Origin: an uncultured Treponema sp.
Lineage (GTDB): Bacteria > Spirochaetota > Spirochaetia > Treponematales > Treponemataceae
Length of the DNA: 18,311 nt
Assembly (NCBI GenBank): GCA_937902125.1
Contig: CALDIB010000010.1
Location: 1 to 18,311, forward strand
Reading direction: 5' to 3'
Of the stretch, positions 13,866 through 18,311 are shown piece after piece; position 1 is the stretch's first letter; each line of letters opens with the position of its first letter. The notes beneath the pieces were generated by a model. It was not told the origin of the DNA. It searched no databases and saw only the letters and a list, made by a program, of their open reading frames with translations. The translations under genes and the position numbers were made by a program.

Positions 13866-14647
13866 GACAATTTGTTTCTTCCGTCGCGCCAAATTCAAAA
13901 GGACTCTTGAAAATTTCAGGAAAGGATTTTCATTATCTAAAGAATGTTTTGCGCTTGTCGGTTGGAGACATGATTCCTCTTTCTCTTGAAGGAGGCGTTT
14001 TGCAGGACGCGACTGTTTGCAAAGTTGACGACGGCGCCAAGACAATCACGATTCAGGTTTGCCAAAATCAGAATAATTGCGCGAACGGAGCGAGAAACCG
14101 AGCCTCTTACGCGCTTTTGCAATTTATTCCAAAGCCGCAAAAAATGGAATTGATTGTCCGTCAGGCCGTTGAATGCGGAATCGAAAAAATAATTCCGGTT
14201 ATGGGAGAATACACGCAAGGCGGAAACGAAAAGCCTTTGCAAAGGCCAGAGCGTTTTGAGCGAATAATCCGCGAGGCGCGCCAGCAGAGCGGCTCTCAGG
14301 TTGAAAGCAAAATGTATGAGCCGCAAACGCTTTTGTCCGCGCTTGACATGATAGAAGAAGAAAATTTTTTTCTAGGCCAAGAATCCGGCGGCGCCGCGGC
14401 AAAAGTGTTCTTTTTTGAAAGAAGCCAAAAAACAGTTTCCCTTGACGAGGCGCTTTTTAACGGACAAAAAGCGGCGCCGCGTTTTTGCGTTTTTGCCGTC
14501 GGCTCCGAAGGCGGAATAAGTCCAAGCGAGTTTGACTTGCTTTTGTCCCGCGGATTCAAGGCGGTTCATTTTAACACTAATATTTTGCGTTGCGAAACAG
14601 CCGCCCTTTACGCCGCGGCGGCAATTCAAAGCGCGATTGACAATTAA
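13862..14647 (+). CDS. rsmE: 16S rRNA (uracil-1498-N3)-methyltransferase
   Basis: RsmE methylates U1498 of 16S rRNA using S-adenosylmethionine. It has 261 residues: an N-terminal PUA-like RNA-binding part (about 1-75), then a SPOUT knot domain with QFIPKPQKMELIVRQAVECG (87-106), EARQQSGSQ (138-146), VGSEGGISPSEF (213-224) and LRCETAALYAAAAIQ (242-256). The motif usually reads LR-x-ETA, so Cys244 is acceptable variation. The start overlaps the protease stop and has no ribosome site, so translation is probably coupled. No terminator follows. Confidence 0.95.
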   Translation: MRQFVSSVAPNSKGLLKISGKDFHYLKNVLRLSVGDMIPLSLEGGVLQDATVCKVDDGAKTITIQVCQNQNNCANGARNRASYALLQFIPKPQKMELIVRQAVECGIEKIIPVMGEYTQGGNEKPLQRPERFERIIREARQQSGSQVESKMYEPQTLLSALDMIEEENFFLGQESGGAAAKVFFFERSQKTVSLDEALFNGQKAAPRFCVFAVGSEGGISPSEFDLLLSRGFKAVHFNTNILRCETAALYAAAAIQSAIDN

Positions 14648-14719
14648 ATAAAAAAAAAGTTGCGGCGGCATGGAGCGAAAGGCTTTTGAAGGCCGGGCCG
14701 CATTGTTTGGAGGACTAAA

Positions 14720-15457
14720 ATGGCTATAGAAAGAATTGACATAACAGGAGTTGGCGTTGACATTTGCCGGCCTGAAAATCTGGAAGGCGAAATATTGGAA
14801 TTGCTTGCAAAGCCGGGCACAAAGCAAATCGTCTTTCTTTCGATTTGGGGGCTTTTAAAAGCGCGGGGTAAAAATTCATTTTCGGAATGCGTAAAAAACG
14901 CGGATCTTGTTCTTCCAATTTCAAAAAGCATTTTAAAAGCCGCCGCTTTTTTAAAGCGCGACATTCCCACCCGCTACAATCCTTTTAACGCGCTCATTGA
15001 CATACTTACGATTTTGGATTCCCATTACAGAAGTTTTTATGTTTTGGGCGGAAAGAAAAAATCCTTGCAAAAGGCTGTGGGCAATGTCGCCAAAACTTTT
15101 CCAAACTTGCGCGTAGTGGGCCGTTATGTTGGCTATTATCCAAAAGCGCAAGAAGGCGACATAATTCAAGCGATTTACAAGGCGTCGCCGTCTTTGGTTT
15201 TGCTCAGCGACGGAATCAAAGAAAAGGACTGCTGGCCTTACAATAGGCGAAATAGATTTTCCTCAAGCGTTTTCATTTACTATCGCGACGCGATTGGGAT
15301 TTTCAGCGAACAAGTTCACCGCGCCAAGGAGTCAACCTTTAACGCCGGCCGCGAAATTTGGAGCGAGATTCTGCGCAATCCGTTAAAAATTTTCTTGCTT
15401 TTTCCGTATTTATACTTTAAAATATTGCTTGTCTGGCACAGGATTTTAAAAAAGTAA
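14720..15457 (+). CDS. WecG/TagA/CpsF (GT26)-fold protein, catalytically degenerate
   Basis: The 245 residues resemble GT26 glycosyltransferases, which add N-acetylmannosamine-type sugars to lipid-linked precursors. The best matching stretch is YVLGGKKKSLQKAVGNVAKTF followed by PNLRVVGRYVGYYPK (107-141). Key family residues look lost: the usual LP-DG with catalytic Asp reads LPIS (65-68), the expected TxN motif near 40 reads LSIWG, and the GxPxQE loop reads SDGIKEKD (163-170). A basic, hydrophobic C-terminus (about 219-245) fits a membrane-binding appendage. GGAGG (14709-14713) marks the start. The preceding 72 bases hold a TGCGGC/GCCGCA dyad (14661-14702). It may be a non-catalytic relative or have a shifted activity. 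The next gene starts seven bases after its stop. Confidence 0.7.
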   Translation: MAIERIDITGVGVDICRPENLEGEILELLAKPGTKQIVFLSIWGLLKARGKNSFSECVKNADLVLPISKSILKAAAFLKRDIPTRYNPFNALIDILTILDSHYRSFYVLGGKKKSLQKAVGNVAKTFPNLRVVGRYVGYYPKAQEGDIIQAIYKASPSLVLLSDGIKEKDCWPYNRRNRFSSSVFIYYRDAIGIFSEQVHRAKESTFNAGREIWSEILRNPLKIFLLFPYLYFKILLVWHRILKK

Positions 15458-15464
15458 ATTCATT

Positions 15465-16652
15465 ATGCTCTCAAAAATTAACAATGCCTCAATCGCGCTT
15501 GTTGTCAGCGATGACGACGTTCATCTTTTCTTTGAATGCGTCTTTGAAGAAGAGTTTGACTTGAGCATGTTTATGGACAGTCAAATGCAAACGGTCTTGG
15601 AAAGGCAAGGCGATTTTGACTACATAATGCTCGATATGCAAGTCGCGCAAAAAGAAAGAGCCTGCGGCCGTTGGAAATTGATTTGCCAAATATTTGAGCG
15701 TCGGATTTTTCTTTTGGTTGGCGACAGCGAAATGTCGGTATATTACAAGAAATTTGCCAGAGACGCCAGATGCATTCCTTATCCGTTTACAAAAAAAACT
15801 TTTTATCTTTTTTTTAAAAGCGGAGTGAAAGGATTTCGCGGCGATAATGATTGCAATGAAATAAAAACAAAAAAAATTGACGATGCCTCCGTTTTTGAAA
15901 AGGTTCCCCAGTTTTCCCGCTTGGTGGGCTCTTGTGAAAAACTCAACGAAATCAAGCGCAAGCTTTTAATGGTCGCCGACACGGACACGCCGTTAATTTT
16001 TTTTGGCGAAAGCGGAACTGGAAAAACAATGGCCGCTCAAATTGCCCACGAACTTTCGTTGCGAAAAGACAAGCCTTTTGTGATAGCCAATATGGCAAAC
16101 TCAAATCGCGACTTGATTGAAAGCGTTTTATTTGGCAGCGTTCGCGGCGCGTTTACAGACGCCCGCGAAAGAAAGGGACTTTTTAGAGCGGCCGACGGAG
16201 GAACGCTTTTTATGGACGAGATCGCGGACCTTTCTTTGGAATGCCAGTCCAAACTTTTGCGCGTGATTGAGAGCGGAATTTTTAGGCCGCTGGGGTCCGA
16301 CGAAGAATACAAGAGCGACGTCCGCTTGATTTTTGCCACAAACGCCGACTTGCGCTCTTTGGTTCGCAAAAAACTTTTTCGCGAGGACTTGTATTGGAGA
16401 ATCGTTGACTTTCCGATTGTGGTTCCGGCCTTGCGAGACCGTTGCGAGGACATTCCGCTTTTGATTGAAAGCGAATTAAAGGAGATTCAAAAAAAGTCGG
16501 AGCGCTCTTATTCAATTACAAAAGCGGCCGTGAACAAAATGCAGTTCTGCGATTGGCCTGGGAACTTTAGGCAATTTAAGGCTTGCTTGCGGCGGGCGGC
16601 GATTTTGTCTAGATACACTGGCGTTATTGACGAAGACGCGATTAGCTTTTAA
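15465..16652 (+). CDS. Sigma-54-type AAA+ protein with degenerate receiver and no DNA-binding domain
   Basis: The 395 residues divide into a receiver-like part (about 8-122) and a sigma-54-interaction AAA+ domain (about 148-395). Receiver: acidic cluster 16-18 and candidate Asp57 are present, but the conserved Lys before Pro-Phe is Tyr106 (CIPYPF) and the Asp is followed by MQVAQ with no Pro, so phosphorylation control may be altered. AAA+: Walker A GESGTGKT (181-188), GAFTGA loop as GAFTDA (228-233), Walker B GTLFMDE (246-252), sensor I IFATN (289-293), FREDLYWRI (305-313), WPGNFRQFK (364-372). It ends with no Fis-type helix-turn-helix, as known for H. pylori FlgR and chlamydial CtcC. No ribosome site; the start is seven bases after the previous stop. 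Confidence 0.88.
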   Translation: MLSKINNASIALVVSDDDVHLFFECVFEEEFDLSMFMDSQMQTVLERQGDFDYIMLDMQVAQKERACGRWKLICQIFERRIFLLVGDSEMSVYYKKFARDARCIPYPFTKKTFYLFFKSGVKGFRGDNDCNEIKTKKIDDASVFEKVPQFSRLVGSCEKLNEIKRKLLMVADTDTPLIFFGESGTGKTMAAQIAHELSLRKDKPFVIANMANSNRDLIESVLFGSVRGAFTDARERKGLFRAADGGTLFMDEIADLSLECQSKLLRVIESGIFRPLGSDEEYKSDVRLIFATNADLRSLVRKKLFREDLYWRIVDFPIVVPALRDRCEDIPLLIESELKEIQKKSERSYSITKAAVNKMQFCDWPGNFRQFKACLRRAAILSRYTGVIDEDAISF

Positions 16653-17373
16653 GGTCAGGACCAAGATTTCTTTTTGCAAGGCCCGCGGTTTTTGAAAAGA
16701 TTTTTTCTATATATTTTGCCTCGCTTTCCGAAAGGCTTGCTCTGGACAAGATTCCACGCCAAAAATTTTCCATGTCGGGCCGCCCGGCAATTTTAAAAAA
16801 TCCGATTTTTTGCAAATTGTCGGCTATGCATTCCACTGTTTTGTTCAAGCGGGCCAAATCGATTTTTGTGTAGCCCTTGAGGTCCGGCTCTTGAGCCCTA
16901 AAAAAATGGTAGCAAATTATTTGAACCGCGTGCGACAAATTAAGCGACTTAAATCCTTCCGCCGAAGGAATTGTGACCGCGACGGAACAAGACTCAACCT
17001 CTTGGTCTGTCAGGCCGGTTCGCTCGTTTCCAAAGACCACGGCGATTTTTCCGTCGGACTCTTTGACAAAGGAGCAAAACTCCTCTGGCAAAAAAAGCTT
17101 TCCTTTGCGTTTTTTTCCTCGCCGTCTGGTAGTTCCCGCGCTGATAATGCAGTCCGCCGTGGCTTCTTGAATCGAGTCAAAAAATTCGGCGTTTTCCCAA
17201 ATGTCCGCCGCGTGAATTGCCAGAATGCGAACCCGCTCTTCGTCAAAGTCCTCGCGCTTTCCGACTATTCGCAAACGGGAAATTCCGCTGTTGGCCATGG
17301 CCCTGCAAGCCGCGCCAATGTTTCGGCTTTCCTCCGGCCTGCATAAAACCACGCAAATTTTGTTCAAATCCAT
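16642..17373 (-). CDS. trmJ: TrmJ-like tRNA 2'-O-methyltransferase (SpoU/SPOUT family)
   Basis: This is a probable methyltransferase acting on the ribose of nucleotide 32 in the tRNA anticodon loop. The 243 residues show the three SpoU motifs: NIGAACRAMANSG (18-30, with the conserved Arg24), VVFGNERTGLTDQEV (112-126) and IPSAEGFKSLNLSHAVQ (135-151). The helical C-terminal part (about 165-243) and total length fit TrmJ rather than the shorter TrmL. The substrate could differ, since SpoU members are hard to separate by eye. Its 3' end overlaps the convergent AAA+ gene by 11 bases. The ATG has no ribosome site and sits six bases from a perfect -10 box. Confidence 0.88.
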   Translation of the reverse strand: MDLNKICVVLCRPEESRNIGAACRAMANSGISRLRIVGKREDFDEERVRILAIHAADIWENAEFFDSIQEATADCIISAGTTRRRGKKRKGKLFLPEEFCSFVKESDGKIAVVFGNERTGLTDQEVESCSVAVTIPSAEGFKSLNLSHAVQIICYHFFRAQEPDLKGYTKIDLARLNKTVECIADNLQKIGFFKIAGRPDMENFWRGILSRASLSESEAKYIEKIFSKTAGLAKRNLGPDLKS

Positions 17374-17379
17374 TGAATT

Positions 17380-17408
17380 ATTATAGAAAAAAACATAAAA
17401 TGATTCAA
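17380..17408 (-). promoter_or_regulatory. Promoter of trmJ (leaderless type)
   Basis: On the minus strand TTGAAT (17408-17403), a 17-base spacer and a perfect TATAAT (17385-17380) are followed by AATTCA and then ATG. The expected transcription start is the A of the start codon. Confidence 0.7.
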
Positions 17409-17460
17409 TAAAAGCCGCAAAATGTAATGAAATTAGATTAAAATGCCGAAATATTTATAT

Positions 17461-17496
17461 AAAATTCCCTATAAAATTTGACATTTTAGGAATTTT
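17461..17496. promoter_or_regulatory. Operator-like dyad centred on the -35 box
   Basis: AAAATTCC (17461-17468) plus TAAAAT (17472-17477) match in inverted order ATTTTA (17483-17488) plus GGAATTTT (17489-17496). Fourteen base pairs are perfect, with one 3-base insert (CTA) on the left. The 5-base centre TTGAC belongs to the -35 hexamer of the STAS gene. A dimeric regulator bound here would block RNA polymerase. Confidence 0.6.
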
Positions 17497-17506
17497 TTGA
17501 TAAAAT
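17478..17506 (+). promoter_or_regulatory. Consensus sigma-70 promoter of the STAS gene
   Basis: TTGACA (17478-17483, 6/6), a 17-base spacer and TAAAAT (17501-17506, 5/6) predict a start near 17513. The upstream 70 bases are strongly A/T-rich, as in an UP element. This is the best-matching promoter in the window. Confidence 0.8.
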
Positions 17507-17532
17507 AAGCGAATAAAGTTAGGGGAGCCATT

Positions 17533-18084
17533 ATGGTAAACAATAACACTCTCGTTCCTGGTTTTAACGATGAGAAAGACGACAGCTTAAAAATCACTTT
17601 GTCAAAGATTGAGGAAGTCCCAAATTGCATCTCAATTATTTTGAACGGATATGTGGACACCTACAATTCAAGTTTTTTTCAGAAGAGAATCAACAAGGTT
17701 GTTGAAGCCGGTTTTGTAAATCTCATTTTCAATTGCTCCGCCCTTAACTATGTGTCGTCAACTGGAATTGGCTCGTTTACCGCTTTTCTAAAACTTGTAA
17801 AACCAAAAGGCGGAGATATCGTTCTTTTGGAAATTCAGCCAAAGGTTTTTGAAGTTTTCCAACTCTTGGGATTTTCCCAGTTCTTTAATATCAAGAATTC
17901 CACTGACGAAGCCATTTCTTTTTTCAAGAGCGGCTCTACGCAAACAAACTCCCTTTTTCCAAAAGTTTTCGCCTGCCCTGTTTGCCAGCGAAAGCTCAAG
18001 GCCACCAGAGCGGGCCGTTTCCGTTGTTCGGAGTGCAAGTCCATTTTGGCCATCGACGGCCAAGGCCAGGTTTTCTTGGGCTAA
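17533..18084 (+). CDS. STAS-domain protein with C-terminal zinc ribbon
   Basis: The 183 residues divide into a STAS domain (about 18-132), the fold of anti-sigma-factor antagonists such as SpoIIAA/RsbV, and a short cysteine module at the end. The STAS phosphorylation loop reads YVSSTGIGSF (73-82): the usual Asp is Ser75, and Ser76 or Thr77 aligns with the site phosphorylated in RsbV-type proteins. Cys148 and Cys151 (CPVC) with Cys165 and Cys168 (CSEC) form a four-cysteine zinc-ribbon pattern. The protein is cytoplasmic. No anti-sigma kinase or phosphatase gene is in view, though the truncated gene to the right could be related. AGGGGAG (17521-17527) and a consensus promoter support the start, and a strong terminator makes it monocistronic. 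Confidence 0.85.
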   Translation: MVNNNTLVPGFNDEKDDSLKITLSKIEEVPNCISIILNGYVDTYNSSFFQKRINKVVEAGFVNLIFNCSALNYVSSTGIGSFTAFLKLVKPKGGDIVLLEIQPKVFEVFQLLGFSQFFNIKNSTDEAISFFKSGSTQTNSLFPKVFACPVCQRKLKATRAGRFRCSECKSILAIDGQGQVFLG

Positions 18085-18109
18085 AGTCCGCCGCTTTGTG
18101 TTTGCAAGG

Positions 18110-18137
18110 AACGCCGCGAAATGCGGCGTTTTTTTTT
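18110..18137 (+). terminator. Strong intrinsic terminator after the STAS gene
   Basis: A perfect 8-bp GC-rich stem, AACGCCGC/GCGGCGTT (18110-18117 with 18123-18130), with loop GAAAT is followed by an unbroken T-run ending at 18137. It separates the STAS gene from the next gene. Confidence 0.93.
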
Positions 18138-18189
18138 ATGGGCAGATCTTTGTGTTTTGATGATGCGGCTCTAAATAGAAAAAACTATT

Positions 18190-18311
18190 ATGAGCGGCGA
18201 TGAAACGCAAGCCTCCGCTCCTCCCGAAGCCCGCCCAAAAGCCGCCCGAAAAAAAGAAAAAAAAAATTCAAAAAAAGCGCGGTTTCCTCTTGACAGTTTC
18301 CTCCAAAAGCG
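18190..18311 (+). CDS. Start of a gene cut by the window edge
   Basis: From ATG 18190 the frame stays open to the right edge (40 codons). The N-terminus begins MSGDETQASAPPEARPKAA and continues into a Lys-rich stretch ending near FPLDSFLQK. It looks like a flexible, charged leader ahead of an unseen domain. There is no ribosome site; a TAAATA box (18172-18177) lies 12 bases ahead. A second frame from ATG 18200 is also open and is rich in Pro and Lys, then hydrophobic, so the true frame is uncertain. Function cannot be assigned. Confidence 0.4.
   Translation, partial: MSGDETQASAPPEARPKAARKKEKKNSKKARFPLDSFLQK

Noticed and set aside
14661..14702. TGCGGC/GCCGCA dyad between rsmE and the GT26-like gene as a terminator.
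   Set aside because: The loop is 30 bases and no U-tract follows, so it is not a credible terminator.
1..18311. CRISPR array, prophage, transposase, tRNA or rRNA genes.
   Set aside because: No regularly spaced direct repeats, no recombinase or transposase motifs and no recognisable structural RNA were found on either strand by eye.

Overview
The window reads as a chromosomal segment from a spirochaete, most likely a host-associated Treponema. This is inferred from the general character of the proteins (GCC/GGC/TTG-rich coding, Lys/Phe-rich proteins, the gene mix) and was not checked against a database. It carries 17 well-supported protein genes plus one gene that runs off the right edge. I found no rRNA, tRNA, CRISPR array, insertion sequence or phage gene.

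Layout. (1) 182-5213: a complete branched-chain or hydrophobic amino-acid ABC importer, livJ-livH-livM-livG-livF. A 490-base gap between livJ and livH holds a mosaic of degenerate repeats followed by a strong terminator hairpin, so the binding protein is probably made in excess of the permease. (2) 5354-5995: a CBS-CBS-ACT protein with its own promoter, possibly a nucleotide or amino-acid sensor tied to the importer. (3) 6062-9991: an unrecognised 487-residue protein, a PtsN-type EIIA protein and transketolase, closed by a bidirectional terminator. (4) 12234-10099, minus strand: a MinD/FlhG-like ATPase followed by lgt. (5) 12375-16652: a divergent block of an S41 C-terminal processing protease, rsmE, a degenerate WecG/TagA-like protein and a sigma-54-type AAA+ protein without a DNA-binding domain. 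(6) 17373-16642, minus strand: a TrmJ-like tRNA methyltransferase, convergent with and overlapping block 5. (7) 17533-18084: a STAS-domain protein fused to a zinc ribbon, with a consensus promoter inside a long dyad and a strong terminator. (8) 18190-end: the start of another gene, truncated by the window.

The most interesting signals are five. First, the repeat mosaic in the liv operon, whose edge supplies the livJ stop codon. Second, a recurring architecture in which a TATAAT-like box sits only about 6-10 bases before an ATG that lacks a Shine-Dalgarno sequence (four genes), which suggests leaderless mRNAs. Third, an operator-like dyad centred on the -35 box of the STAS gene. Fourth, the linked pair of a catalytically degenerate glycosyltransferase-fold protein and a sigma-54 activator lacking its DNA-binding domain. 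Fifth, the STAS-zinc-ribbon fusion. None of these shows convincingly that a wholly new system is present.
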